In this document: in pieces, positions 43,584-55,690 of the stretch
Layout: each line of letters begins with the position of its first letter
Numbering within the stretch: position 1 is the stretch's first letter
NCBI RefSeq assembly: GCF_020360975.1
Contig: NW_025408681.1
Location: 930,001-994,000 of the forward strand
Origin: Hirsutella rhossiliensis
Taxonomy: Eukaryota; Ascomycota; Sordariomycetes; Hypocreales; Ophiocordycipitaceae
Reading direction: 5' to 3'
DNA length: 64,000 bases
Position numbers and translations under genes: made by a program
Notes under the pieces: generated by a model
What the model saw: only the letters and a program-made list of their open reading frames with translations
Told to the model about the DNA's origin: nothing
Databases searched by the model: none

Positions 43584-45859
43584 TCAGCCGTGACTGGCAA
43601 CGTGCCGCTGCTCCAGCTTGGCCACGTCTGCCCAGCTCTTGGTCGGCTGAAGCGACGGCACGATCGGCCGCGCCGTCGAGTCTGTGCCGTCGACCTCGGC
43701 GACTAGGTCCGACATGAAGATCTTGGGCGACGAAGACATGACCGAGGCTGTCATGGAGAGCACGGGGCTGCGGGGCGTCGGTCGTCGCCTTTCGCGCCGA
43801 GACGGCAGTGGCAGCGAGCCGGCGGGGGCCAGCTCGGTCCAGTGCTGCTCGGGCTGAGGCTCGCCCGACCGCTGCATGCGTTGGAGCTGCGGGCTGCTGT
43901 TTGCCGGCGTCGGCGCCGTCTCGACGCTGCGGCGTGAGAAGACCGACGACGACATGCTGCTGTCTGTCATGCTCAGGTCGTGGGTGAGGGCGGGCGTCTC
44001 GCTCCGGCTGGGCGTCACGGGCAAGGGCAGCTTCGACCCCGAGCTGCGAGGCCGGAGCTGGTTCTCGGTCCAATTGGTCAGGCTCGGCGACCGCCGGGAC
44101 GTGTTTGTGGCTTCCTGAGCCGTGCCGGGGCCCCGCAGCGGCCCTGCAGATTCCTTTTGTGCCTTATCCCCCGACGGGACGCATGTCACAGCCGGCCGAC
44201 ACGTCTGGGACCAGGCCCGTCTGGTTGGCTGTGTCGGCGGTCCCATTGTCGACGGCGTCGGCCCCGACTTGGCCCGTCCGGAGCCGACGGGGGCGGCTCC
44301 GCCAGGGCGCTTTATTTCGGGCATGACGGGACGGGCCACTTCCCGGCGCGCATCGTGGTTGTGCGTCTTGCGACGCATCGCCTTCTCCAGCTCCAGCTTC
44401 TGGCACTTGTCCTCGGCCTCTCTCAGCAGCGCCTGCAGCCTTGCGACGTCGTGCTCGTGCACCCTGCGGGCGTTTTCAAGCCGGGTCTCGTACGTCTCGT
44501 CCCTACCCTCGAGCTCCGCGATCCTTCTGCGCTGCTGCTCGTGCTTGTCCTTAAGACTGGCCATGGCCGTCAGCTTCCTATCCCACTTGTCCTCAACCCA
44601 GGACACGGGCCGCCTGCAGCACTCGGCATGGTAGATTTGGTGGATGCCGCCGAGCATGGATAGCTTCTCGTCCACCTTTTCGGCCGGCAGCCTATTGCGC
44701 GGGTTGGGCGCCGTCATATGGGAGATAAGGCTGACGACGGGCCGGGGCCGCACCGTCTCTTGCCCCTCGTAGGTGAAGATAAAGCGTGGGGTGACAAGGG
44801 CGTGGGCGGCGAGCTTTTCAAGGTGCCTTTTGATCTTATCCTGACGGATCCGGATGCGGTCCTCGGTGGAGAGGCGTGGTGAGTAGCGCAGGGCGTCCTC
44901 AAAGTCGGCGAGGCGGGCGTTATAGAGCACGGTGGCGACGTTAAGGTAGACGAGGCCGAGCGAGTACATATCGGAGAGCTGCATGCTGGAGCCGTGGTCG
45001 GCGTATAGCTCGGGGGCGCGCCACTTTTCGGTGCCGGGGGTTCCATCAGTTGTGGTTTGGTCCTGGCCACTAACGTCTCTCGAGATGCCAAAGTCGGCTA
45101 GGTAGACGCGGTAGGGATTAAGGAGGATATTAAGGGGCTTGATGTCTAGATGGCGCACGCCGTTGGCATGGCAGTGAGCCATGGCGCGGGCGACGCAGCC
45201 GAGGAGGGCGCAAAGAAAGTCAAAGGGGCGGGTGTTGGCGTCGGCGTCAGCGTCGTCGTCGTCGTCGTCGGGGCCGAGGAGACAGAGGGCGCGAAGCCTC
45301 TCGGCAACGTCGTCGCGGTCGCCCTCGCCGAGCCTCAAGGACTCGATGTCGTCGAGCAGGACGCTCAGGCTGCAGACGGCGGCGGGCCAGATAAGGAGGC
45401 AAAGCTCGTGGGAGCGGGGCGCGTAGGTGGCGACGAGCTTGACGACGTGGCAGTGGTCGAGCTTGGACATTGTGAGGCCCTCCTGGCGTAGGTCCTCGAT
45501 GGTGAGGCCGCCGGGCTTGCGGGCGATGCGCTTGCGGGCGAGGCAGACGGCGCCATACTTGACCTTGTCGACCCTGCCAAAGGCGCCGACGCCGAGGTCC
45601 TCAAGCTTGTCGAGGCGGCTATCGAAGCGCTTGGCGTCGGTGCCATTGAAGAGCGGCTTGTTTCTGCCAGCGGTCAGCGACCCGGACTCGGGCTCGGAAG
45701 AGGGACGACGCACATGGCGGGCCAGAGCTCGTCTCGGTCCCAGGCAGCCATGGCCTCGCGCTCCTTGCGCTCAAGCTCGGCCTGCCACGCGCGGCCCTGG
45801 CGTCGGTCGGGCATGGCATGGCCAACAGTGGTCCAGCCGTGAGCCCCTCGGTCGCCCAT
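43584..45859 (-). CDS. Atypical serine/threonine protein kinase with coiled-coil and disordered tail
   Basis: Two exons on the minus strand: 45859-45714 and 45663-43584, giving 741 residues. The 50-nt intron has a GTGCGT donor, a CTGAC branch and a CAG acceptor, and links ELWPAI to NKPLFNGTDAKRFDSRL. The kinase domain starts with the glycine loop LGVGAFGRVDKVKYGAV, then the VAIK-like CLARKRI. The catalytic loop is HLDIKPLNILL, with Leu replacing the Arg of HRD, and the metal loop is DFG. The APE-like segment is EKWRAPELYADHG. An acidic insert (DDDDDDADADA) lies before the catalytic loop. After the domain come a cysteine-containing segment (YHAECCRRPVSWVEDKW), a coiled coil (about 80 residues) and a Ser/Pro-rich tail. 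Substrate and named family are unknown. The non-RD catalytic loop suggests no activation-loop phosphorylation control. Confidence 0.8.
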
Positions 45860-47723
45860 GTCTCCTTTGCCTCTCCCTTCCTCCCCCTCTCTGTGTGTCT
45901 GTCGGTCTGTCTCCGCTCTCTACCCGCCTGTGGACCCCCCTCCTCTTTTGGCTTGCCTGCCTGGGTAGGTAGGTAGGTGGTGTCGAGTGGCGCCCGGGGA
46001 TTAATTGGTGTGTTTCGTCTGCCGCCGCCGCCCTTTTTTCCGCGGAGAGATGGGAGCGCAACGCCTTTTTTTTTGCTTGCGAGACGAGGCACGGCGACGA
46101 GCTTGGCAAAGACGGTCAGCGCCCGCACTTAGTCATCGGGCTGCTTATGCTTCTGTCCAATACACGTTTCCCAGCTCATCTTGGATGCTTGCTTGCAAAG
46201 CTCTTCTCCTCCTCATCGCGGACACTCGTGCGACAAAATGATGCCCTCGTGCACTGCATCGCGGACAAGCCTCCACCTCGCGTCCAGGTGTCCAGACATC
46301 AGGCCTTGGAGGGGACGAGCAATGCCACGGTAATGCCACGGTAACTATACATGTCCTGCTGCTGTTGGTTCAATTTCAATTTTCAACCCCGTCTGTGCAC
46401 GCCAGCCCCCATGCTCATCTGTAATTACAGGCATTGTCTGGAGAAGCGAGTATTGCTCTCTCCATCTCTCGGACTGCTTTCCTTTATCATCCCTCGTCCT
46501 TCCGCTCTCCCTGCCCGGGCTTTCCCTGCGCTCGCCGCCTCCTCGGCCGCCCCTCCTCCCCCCGCCTTGAATCCTTCGTCAGATCGGCCGCCCATGCAAG
46601 CCATTGAGGCTCGGAGGCGTTCTTGGCCGAGCGGCCAATTGACCAGCCCTGTCTTGCCTACCGGGCCGTCCGGGGCGTCCGGGATAATTTCTCGACGGCG
46701 TGCCCATTGGCTACCGAGTCAAGCCTCACGAGATGCGTGTTGCAGCCGTGGGGGAAAAGGAAGTCGGCCGGATGCGTGTTGGCTGTGGGCTCTGCGCGCA
46801 TGAGCCAGGGAGGCCGAGTCCTCGGCACCGTGTGCCAGCCATCATGTGCTGCTCTCCGTTCGGCTGGCCGGCCCATGCCAGCTCAAGCCTTGACTCGCGA
46901 TATTGGGCCATCCGAAGATCGTCGGGTCGTCGCACGGCCCAACGGGCTCCACCCGCTGTTTGTGGTCCTCATCCTTCTGCGGTGCGGTTGGCGGGTTCAA
47001 ATTCTCGAGCCTCTCCACCGAGCCGGGAATGGCGATGTGGAAGTCTGGTGGCCATGGCTAATGAAACTTGGCCCCCGCCTCCTCCCCTTTGGGAGTATTC
47101 TCAGACCGCAGCCCGGGAGGAGGGGAAGACAGTTTGCTGTTGGTCGTGATGCTAATACAGTTCTCGGCCATCACCATCATCATCATCATCATACATCCAA
47201 TACAGACATGCCTACATCCAATACATACATGCCTCGCTCGGCCTCATCTGCATGCCTTGCCCTTGGCCCTGACTTATAAGCAGCGAGGGGGTCCCGCAAA
47301 CGCCTCCTTGATCTCCGTTACTAGCTTTCAGGTTGTTGGTCCGCGAGGTAGATTGGCTCCTGTTGCCATTCTGACTGGCATCCGCCCTCCCCCATCCCGC
47401 CCAAACTCCCAACCGCGTCTCGGTCCCGATGCCGGGTGACGAAGCCGAGCCAACCGCCCAGACAGACTGCGCGCGCGCCCTGCTTCGGTCTCTTCCCCTG
47501 GCTTTGGGCTTTGGCGTCCGGTCCCTCTCCCCCCTTTGTTTTCCTTGAATCTTGCTGCGCTGGTTCCTTTATTTCCCCTGGCCACCCGTAAAATCGGCTG
47601 TGCGTCCTCCGATCCGTTTTGTCAAACGGCTAACCGGTTCAACAAGGTTGGTGGATTATTTATCCACACGACCATCTCCCGCCATCTACAATCAAGCAAC
47701 AGACAGCGTTGCCTCTAGCCATC
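45860..47723. other. Divergent region between the kinase and bZIP genes
   Basis: 1.9 kb with no supported gene. It contains TAGG repeats near 45965-45978, an ATC microsatellite (47170-47190) and a twice-repeated 21-bp unit (listed separately). Likely two long leaders. Confidence 0.5.
47192..47233. repeat. Direct repeat, two 21-bp copies after an ATC microsatellite
   Basis: Units beginning ACATCCAATACA and ending CATGCCT occur at 47192-47212 and 47213-47233, differing at one base. They directly follow an ATC/ACC trinucleotide run. They are about 0.5 kb upstream of the bZIP start. Confidence 0.85.
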
Positions 47724-50151
47724 ATGGGCGTGGTTTGGGGCGCTCGTGCTACAGACGCACAAAGGCCTGCCGAGGCCATGGGTGGTGCAGTTTGTTCCCG
47801 TCAGGACGGCCATGGCGCCGCCGCCGTCAGTGGTGGTGGCATTGGGCGACAGGGGCACCCGTCTCGCTTCGAGGCCAACTCTCATGCCCAGGTCCACGAC
47901 AACTTCAGTGCCAACCTCCATTACTACCACCCCTATGACCACCGTGCCTTTTCTTCTCACCACATTCACTCTGCACACCGCACCCTCTCCCCCATTGTCG
48001 TCGATGTCGCCTCGGCTCCCGACTTGGACGACGATGAGGACGACGGCTGCTCCTCCCACACAACGCCCATCACTCCATACCCTCCTCACTCTGCCGTCCA
48101 TGGCCAGTTTCTGCAGCCGAGCCCCGGGTCCGAGTCCCGTCGCTCCAGTCTCGCTTTCCACGAGGAGTCGTCGTCCCCCCACGCCGCGCTCGCCTTTGCG
48201 GCGGACCACCAGCAGCCCCGGCCTCATTCACTGCTCCCGGGCCCGCCACCCGGCTGCCGCGTGGACGGCGTTGACGGCACTGCCTCCGTTTGCCAACCGT
48301 CTAGGCCGCCATCGTCCAGTCGGAGTGACCGGGTCCCCTTTCCGTCTGATCGCCCCCCGGCGCGGATGGCTGCATACACCACCAACCTCGTGTTGCGCGA
48401 GGGTCCCCCCTTCGGCTCTCGCTCCCATGCTGGTCCGGCCGGGGCCCAGGAATCCACCCACATGGCCCTTGACGACCCGCAGCACGGTTCCACTGGCCTG
48501 CCCCGTGCGGGAGAGCCCGACAGCGAGCCCAACACACCTCTCATCGACGACGGTCTTGCCTCAACGGCCAGGCGGCCCCGAGGCAGGCCGCGGCTCGAGA
48601 CCAGCGACGAAACGCCTGCTGATGTAAGTTCAAGCGTCGTACAACCGGCCCGGCTCCCCGTTGACATGATGTTAGCGTCGCCGCACGCAGGTTCGGCTCG
48701 CCCAAAGAGGGTTTCGCCAACGCAAGGAAGACCACCTCAAGAGCTTGAAGAGGAAGGTGACGGAGCTCGAGAGCGCCAACGAAAGCATGTGTGCCGAGTT
48801 TGCCCAGTTTCACGACTTTTTGCGAGCGGAACGCGTTCTTGACGCCCATCCCCTTGCTGCCAAACGGTTGCAGATAATCGCCGATAGGTTTTTCGCCTCA
48901 GCTCTCGCGGCAAAGGAGGCCTGGGCCGGCAGCGGCGGCTCGCAGTCGTCGGACGTTGATCACGAATCGCTCTCTGGGCATGGTGTCAGCGAAAATACGG
49001 CGTCCAGCTCCGGTTTGCCCAGCCAGATGCAGAGGTCTTCGGGCCTCGGCCACGCTCAGCAAGGGTATTTCCCAGCAAGTGCGGCCGCCCCACCCCCCGG
49101 ACCGAACCTTCACTTCCCGCTATCCATGCCTTACGAGATTGCGACGCAGCCGACCGCCGAGAATGCCAGCTTCCCTTTCTACGCCTCCATGCAGTCCATA
49201 TCTTCCGACATGACGGGGCCATACTACAACATGAGCTCAGGCTCAACCGCCGTGAGCCCCATGTCTCTTGCGGGGCATGAGACTTTTGGCCGGCGGTTTC
49301 AACGGGCCAGCATGGAGACCGGCTGGCGGCTGATTACCATGGCGAATCCGCCGGCGGAGCGATACGCGGCCGTCTTCGGCTTTCGTCTCTTCTTTGAGTC
49401 GCGGGAGACGATTATCCGCCGCCTGAGGTTGTTTTCCGCGGGCCCCTTTCAATGCGAGCTCGTGCCCGCGCGGGACGAAAAACTGGATCATGGGATGCGC
49501 ATGCTGTATCCCGGATTCGAACGCGAGTTTTTCAACGCGGACGAGGTCGAGACTTATCTAGGCCGGCTCGGCATCTCGATTCCAGAAAACGCCGAGTTTA
49601 TCGAGGCGGAAGTCAATCTCGGCAGCCTTGAGGAAGCCTCACCCCCATGGTCTCCGTTTGCCGATGAGCCCGAGGTGGCCAGATCGGGGTCGTTTGCCGA
49701 CTCGCATGTCGGTTCGTCCGACTCGATGGCCAGTAGCGCCAGCGGGCCTACTGCGAGCGCAATCTGGCCGAACAACGGTCTCGAGGCGGAGAAACAGACG
49801 ACAGCATCGGCAGCCGGCGGTGGCGACGTTCAGCAGCCGGCGGCCGCAGCACTGGGCGGCAGCGGGACGTCGGGAGCGGCGGACGTGGATGCGAGATTCA
49901 GCACTTCGATGTGCATTCCAAGCGCTGATAGCATGTGGGCGTCGGCTGGAAACTGGGCGCGCACCAAGATTGCGATTGATGTCAACATGTTGATCAATGG
50001 TAAGATGGGCTGTCAAGCACGATGCAAAGAGCCAGGCTGACGTTGGACAGAAATGGTGCAGAGGTCGGTTTGTCTCGGGAAGATACCCGGAGTCCGACGC
50101 AGAGACATCAATCGAGCCGTGAAGCTTGCTGCCGGGCTGGTTGATAGGTAG
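47724..50151 (+). CDS. bZIP transcription factor
   Basis: Three exons: 47724-48623, 48676-49999 and 50051-50151, giving 774 residues. Intron 1 (52 nt, GTAAGT...TAG) falls exactly before the basic region, RRRTQVRLAQRGFRQRKEDH (residues 301-320). This is followed by heptads at L324, L331 and M338. Intron 2 (51 nt, GTAAGA, CTGAC branch, CAG) supplies the terminus EMVQRSVCLGKIPGVRRRDI. This VCLGxxPGxRRxD tail is shared by a group of filamentous-fungal bZIP proteins. The 300 residues before the basic region are disordered, with an AT-hook-like RRPRGRPRLE at about 287-296. Family members regulate stress or metabolism, but the target is not readable here. I use the ATG at 47724 (ATCATGG); upstream codons in frame are not ATG. 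Confidence 0.88.
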
Positions 50152-51031
50152 CTCATGCGGCAACTAGCATACTGTTTCGAGATATGAGTGGAGTTCTGGA
50201 TTGCTTGACAGCCGCGGGAGAGGGGGGAAGCTGAGGATATCGCTGCGCCAAAATGAGAGGCGTGAGGTTGTCTACATACGATTTACTTGATTCTTTCGGT
50301 GTGGCCCTTGGGGGGGACGGTGTAATTTCCTTCTGGGACGGAACTCGACGGTGCAGAAGCCTCGCACAAGGGGCGTACTGTCTCTTAGCACGAATACACG
50401 AGGTGGCAAAGTGGCCATGATGCAGAGGCAGGCCACATGGTGGTGGTAGTGTGGTGCGCACATGTGATGGGCTGTCTCAGGCTACCGCTGCTCGTCAAGT
50501 AGGATTACCTACCTTAGGTACGGAGTACTGTCAGAGCATGGAGAGTGGACTTATTGTAATTACGCGTTAGTCCTATTTTGCCTGGTGTAGCGGTATTTTA
50601 CCAGCTCGACAATTAATTAATAATACTACCCACCTACCTACCTACGGTACTATCTTCTCGCGGCCCTGTCCCGCTGTGGAGAGACGGCGGCCCCTCTTTT
50701 CATCGTGGGGCTCCTTCCACGGCCCACCGCCAACGACTTTCCCGACTCGGCAGGTGTGAGTGGTCGGCTACGGCAGTTGCCCCCCACTCCACCCCGCGCC
50801 CCACATTTTCCTCCCCCGTGCCGACCGGCTCACGAAGGTAGGAGCCGGATTTGAAAATGGTCTAACCAGTAACTACCTAGATAGCTGAGCACTCCCATCT
50901 CGGCTCTCTCCTCTTCCGAGCTTCTTCACATCGCCATGCTTCTTTCTTCACCTTGACAGAGGGCCTTTACCCCCCTGCTCTGGGCGTCTCCCGGATCGCT
51001 GTCTCAAATCTCGATACCGACATTTGGAATC
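50152..51031. other. Intergenic region, no gene seen
   Basis: 3' flank of the bZIP gene and promoter of the asparaginase gene. It contains TACGGAGT at 50519-50526, CCTACCTACC repeats near 50630-50645 and CT-rich leader sequence. Confidence 0.5.
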
Positions 51032-52560
51032 ATGGATATGGAGTATGAAAAGCAGCAGCAGCAGCAGCAGCAGAAGCTGTCAGCCTCGGCTGTCGGAATC
51101 AAACCCCGAATCATCATCCACGGCGGCGCGGGTAATATCCAACGCGAGCACTTTCCCGCCGACAAGTACCAGGAATATCGCTCTGCCCTGCTGGCTATCG
51201 TACGTCTGGCTCTAATCTCTCTCTTCCACCTGCCAAGCCACGAGGCTGACGCACCGCACGGCATGACGCGTAGATCCGCGATACAGACGACTACATGAAC
51301 TCGAGTCAGTCCGAGAAACATGTTGACGGCAAGGGCCGCCCCCGTCCCTCGGCCCTCGACATCGCCTGCCATGCCGTCGTCCTGCTCGAAGACAACCCAC
51401 TCTTCAACTCGGGCCGTGGTGCCGTCTTCACCCGCGACGGCATCAACCAGCTGGAGGCTTCCGTCGTCGTCTCCCGCGGTCACGCCAAGCACTGTGTCGG
51501 CGTCTCGGGCCTGCGCCACGTCCGCAATCCTATCCTCCTTGTCAAGCAAATCCTCGAGTGCGGAGACCAAGATCTCGCCCCGCGCCCCTCGCCTTTGTCC
51601 TCGTCTCTCGCGCCCGCCGACGACGAGCTCGACGTGCCGTCCGCTCAGGGACACACCCTGGTCTGGGGCCGCGCGGCTGAGCAGCTCGCGCGCGACTACG
51701 GGCTAGACCTGGTTGACCCCAGCTACTTCTTCACGCAGCAACGCTGGGATGAGCACATCCGCGGGCTGCAGCGCGAGAGGCACGGCCGCGGCGCCGCCAC
51801 CTGGGCTGTCGACGAGTTTGTCCCCCAGGGCACGTGCGGCGCCGTGGCGCTCGACCAAGAGGGCGTCATCTGTGCCGCCACCAGTACCGGCGGCATGACC
51901 AACAAGCTGACTGGGCGCATCGGTGACACCCCCATCCCGGGAGCCGGCTTCTGGGCCGAGGAGTGGGCCGAGCACCGACAAGCCGCTGGCCGCACGGCCT
52001 GGGAGAGACTTGTCGACGCTGCGGCGCGGTCCAGTCCGGGCATTACCCTGTCCGGTCCGTTGAGAGGCCTGCTCGCCGACTGTCTGCCCACGCCTTTCAC
52101 ATACACGCCTCTCTCTTTCTTGTTGCCCTCCCAGCCCTCCTCCTCTTCGTCTCCTCTCTCCCCCTCCCGCACCGCCACGATGCGCTCCCTCGGCGTCTCG
52201 GGCACCGGCAACGGCGACTCATTCCTGCGCACCTGCGCCGCGCACACCGTGGCCGCCCTCGCTCGGCACAGGCCGCAGTCGACGGCGCACGCGCTTCGGG
52301 CCGTCGCCGGACCCCACGGCGAGCTCCAGCGCAGCGCGGGGGACCGCTGGGCCCGCACGGGCGAGGGCGAGGGCGGCATGATTGGCATCGAGTGCGTCGT
52401 GGAGCGCGACGCCGCCAGCGGACGTGTCGTGCGCGCGCGGAGCGACGTCGTCATGGACTTTAACTGCGGCGGCATGTATCGCGCGTGGATCGACGACGAG
52501 GGCCGGCCCGTCATGAGCGTCTGGACCAACGGAGCTCCGGATCATGACCGCCCGTCGTAA
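51032..52560 (+). CDS. Threonine-type isoaspartyl peptidase/L-asparaginase (Ntn-hydrolase)
   Basis: Two exons: 51032-51199 and 51274-52560, giving 484 residues. The 74-nt intron has a GTACGT donor, a GCTGACG branch and a TAG acceptor, and joins ALLAI to IRDTDDYMNSS. Family motifs: IIIHGGAGN near residue 27, LEDNPLFNSGRGAVF, the autocleavage site QGTCGAVALD with nucleophile T243, and TSTGGMTNKLTGRIGDTPIP. The precursor cuts itself before the threonine to give alpha and beta chains, then hydrolyses L-asparagine or isoaspartyl dipeptides. It is longer than plant and bacterial members (about 320) because of a Pro/Ser-rich insert (LLPSQPSSSSSPLSPSRTAT) in the beta chain and a Gln-rich N-terminus. 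No signal peptide is seen. A second ATG two codons on is an equal start candidate. Confidence 0.88.
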
Positions 52561-52989
52561 CAGGGGTGGGGAGCGTGTGTCCCGTTTACTGTGCGTGTGA
52601 GCACTTGTTGATCTGTTGCAAGCCTATAATCACAAGCTGGTATCTAGACAACCTGATATAGTGTCTTGGTGGTATGTCGACGTGAGGATAAGGGTGTGGA
52701 TCCCTCTCGCTCCTACAACGTCTCTCTTCTGATGCAGAAAGCCCGCCCATGCTGGCATTGACTTTTGAATTACAGTCATGCTCGGTCCATGGGCAACCTG
52801 TTCGTTCCGAGGTGGGATTAGGAGATGGATTGGTTGTTGCACGATTGTGAGCGTTGGATCCGGTTTCTTTTCTTGTCTATTCGTAGATAATTCCCATCCA
52901 TCTCCTGATGCCAGGCCAATCCATTGACTGATAAGATTCCCAACTCTTCAACAGAGGGTCCCGCCAACACTCCACTCCCGGGGATGGGG
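52561..52989. other. Downstream flank of the asparaginase gene, no gene seen
   Basis: Probable 3' UTR followed by sequence in which the decayed protease frame runs on without recognisable homology. Confidence 0.45.
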
Positions 52990-53750
52990 TTATTGTATGT
53001 AAATACAATTCTTGACGACTCAACAGCCTGCCGGTGCGAACTATTGTCGGCGTCGCCAAGGACAGACTGTGCGTGGGCAACCAACTTGTAGCATGGCTGC
53101 CGTCGGGGAGAGAGCCGTCCCACTTGGCGACGAGGTTCCCGCGCGGCACAGAGGCGCGGGTAGAGCTGGGAACCTGGCCTAGCATCTTGATGCCGTTTAC
53201 CTCGATCACCTTGCGGGAGCCATATGCCCCTCCTCGACATTCATCACAGTGGCAGACCGAAACGAGCCGCCGAGGCCTCGGTAAGGCACCATCAAGCTGG
53301 AGCCGTTGGAGCCGTTGACGGCGATCCAGCCAGACCATAGCGGCCGAGACGTCGATGGCGGCCGCCTCGGCTTCAACCGGCTCGTTGGGCGGATCCCCTC
53401 GGGGGCGTGGGAGCTTCCATGGCGCCTCTGGCGACAAAGGGTAGATGGCGTCCTCCTCGAGGGTATATAGAGTGATGGTCGGGATATGAAAGAGCGTATA
53501 CTCCACCTACAAGTCAGCCGGGCTTCCAATGCGGAGGCCAATGGATTGCAGCCGGTTGTCAGCATCGATGAAGAACAGGCCGGCAGGCTCGACAAGCGTC
53601 ATCGCGGGGGCAGCGTTGCGTCCGGAGCTGTGCCTTTGCAGCCCGCCTTCTCGGCGTTCCCGGCCCCGAGGCCCGCTACGCCTGTGCCCTGGCCCGGCGG
53701 CCGCTGGATTGGCTCCGCGAGCGGCCCGGCATCCGTCGCCCAAGCAGCCA
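52990..53750 (-). pseudogene. C-terminal fragment of a subtilisin-like (S8) serine protease, frameshifted
   Basis: The minus strand shows the tail that follows the catalytic domain in large fungal S8 proteases of the minor extracellular (Vpr-like) type. In order: LVEPAGLFFIDADNRLQSIG; then VEYTLFHIPTITLYTLEEDA; then, in another frame, PLWSGWIAVNGSNGSSLMVP and YRGLGGSFRSATVMNVEEGH; then EVNGIKMLGQVPSSTRASVP and RGNLVAKWDGSLPDGSHA; and finally, after a further shift, YKLVAHAQSVLGDADNSS. At least three frame changes occur, and one in-frame TAG lies near 53506. None of the catalytic Asp, His or Ser motifs is present upstream, so the gene is truncated as well as shifted. It abuts an AT-rich block. 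Confidence 0.65.
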
Positions 53751-55690
53751 CCTAGGGCCCGGTGGCTGTGGTTGATCTACCGCCGCGGGCGTTTGCCACT
53801 TACATGTGGACTTGCGGGAAGAAAAGGGGGTGGTGCTTAGACCGGTGTCGATGCAGTCGCATACTACGCTTCGCCACATACTTCGCAATGCCAGATGTAT
53901 CGATGTCCCCTTAATCTCGAAGGGGGTCCAGCTATGGGGCTGTATGCCATGTGCATTGATACATGGCCTCGAACACAGGCAGTCGAGTAAACAGTCCACC
54001 CTTGAAAGATAGATTTTCATCCTTCTACATGGGCTATATGACGCGTCAGTGGAGTCTAGATCTCATACGAGCACCCTCTCTTCGTCTGAATTACACCTTT
54101 GTATAAGAACGTGTAAAAGCATGACTTCGGTATAGAGACCGTAACCCCCTTCTTATTATGCTAGTTATTAAAAAAAAGTTTTACTGTTCCGTCTATATAT
54201 AGTCTCCTTTAACTTCTACCCCAGGCCCAAGAGGCATATATCTAGCATTATCTCGGTCCCATGTTGCGATATAGAGCTAACTAGCTAGTGACGACACTGC
54301 ATTGCAGCTGTCGAGAACTACTAACTACAGGTAATACCATAACTGCTGGCTCCTTATATGCCAAGGTACCGCTCACTTCGTATAGAAGAGGAGTTGCTAC
54401 GTAGAGCAAGAGGGTAGTCCAATTCTACACATACCCTTTCAACCCTAAATTTAAATTGCACATTTGCAGGGCGTTCCGGTCGCTAAGATAGGGACAAGTC
54501 TCTCGCATAAAACCCTCGATTACCTGTTCCATCCTCCATTAATGGCATTGGAGGCTCCTCTCCTTCATGGTTTGAGATTCAAACTAGACCTGACCGAACT
54601 CAAACTAGACCTGACTGAACTGACTCGATGCTGTTAGGATGAGATTTGTAAATATATGTTAAGGGAGCGGGGCCTGTTTTTATGGGTGCAACACCGAGAT
54701 AATGCCTATTGGGGTATATATATAACTCGAGGATATACTGCCAGTGCTCTAGAGTTTCTGCCGAGGAGAAATGGCGGTCTGTGAGTACTGGGGTCGAGTC
54801 ATTAGCTTCATCATGTTGAAGCTACTTGGGATACACACTGCTAAAGTTGCAGAGCACCTTAGGCCACATGTAAAGCCTGGAGGCAATGCGCTTGGCAAGT
54901 CACCACTACGTGGATCGCCGTGTTCCAGACCTAAAATGCCTCGTTGTCTACGTATTCATCAAGCCGAGCATGTCAATCTCATACCGTACGAAGTATACGG
55001 ACTAGTTATGGCGGCGAGTGTCAAGTCGCGCTGAAGATCACGCCCTCCCCTCAACTGCCCTACCCTCCGGTTATGTGTGCACTTTACGAAGCATTTACCG
55101 CGCGGACAAGCACCGCCGACCTTAATATCAAAGCCCGGCGCAAGGTCATGATCCCGAGCGGCGCCTTTTAAAACGCCCCAGATGTTTAAGCTCAGCGGTG
55201 TCGGCCCCGCCGAGGAACTACAGCGATGGGGAACGATGTAGTACGGAGAAGAGAGCGGTTGAGGGGCGCATGGCGGTCCCCTAGACGAAGAGGCGTCCCT
55301 GCAGGGGTAGCACTGTCGCCCGGGTGCCATTTGTCGACACAAGGTGCTGAAATTGGCGCATCTTTTTGCCTCGACTGGTGACTGGTCGTTGGTCTGTTGT
55401 AGCAGCTTGCACCTCCTAGTTGTCTTACATGGAGAGCTATAAGTTGGTAGAGGGATAAAGATCAACAGTATGCTCTCTACTTCCAGCGCATTATGCTCTC
55501 CAGAAAAGGGGGCTCAAGTTCTAATATATACGTCTATATATCTTTATATACATCTGTAGTAAACCTATACCTTTGCTGTAGAGATAAAAATGACGAGACA
55601 TCCCGGCTTTAAGAGATCTTCTTATAGATGGGCATTAGGCCCGGTGGTGCACCGTCCAATGCTTCTCCGCAGACGAATAGATATGTCAAT
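53751..55690. other. AT-richer degraded intergenic block
   Basis: Mixed composition with TpA-rich patches (54150-54260, 54640-54740, 55520-55580) resembling mild RIP, poly-A near 54171-54178, and a tandem repeat built on CAAACTAGACCTGAC at 54581-54620. No protein homology could be read in any frame. Probably old transposon debris. Confidence 0.5.

Noticed and set aside
49505..49525. GGATTCGAACGCGAG resembling a tRNA T-loop
   Set aside because: Lies inside the conserved bZIP coding frame; there is no A box or acceptor stem.
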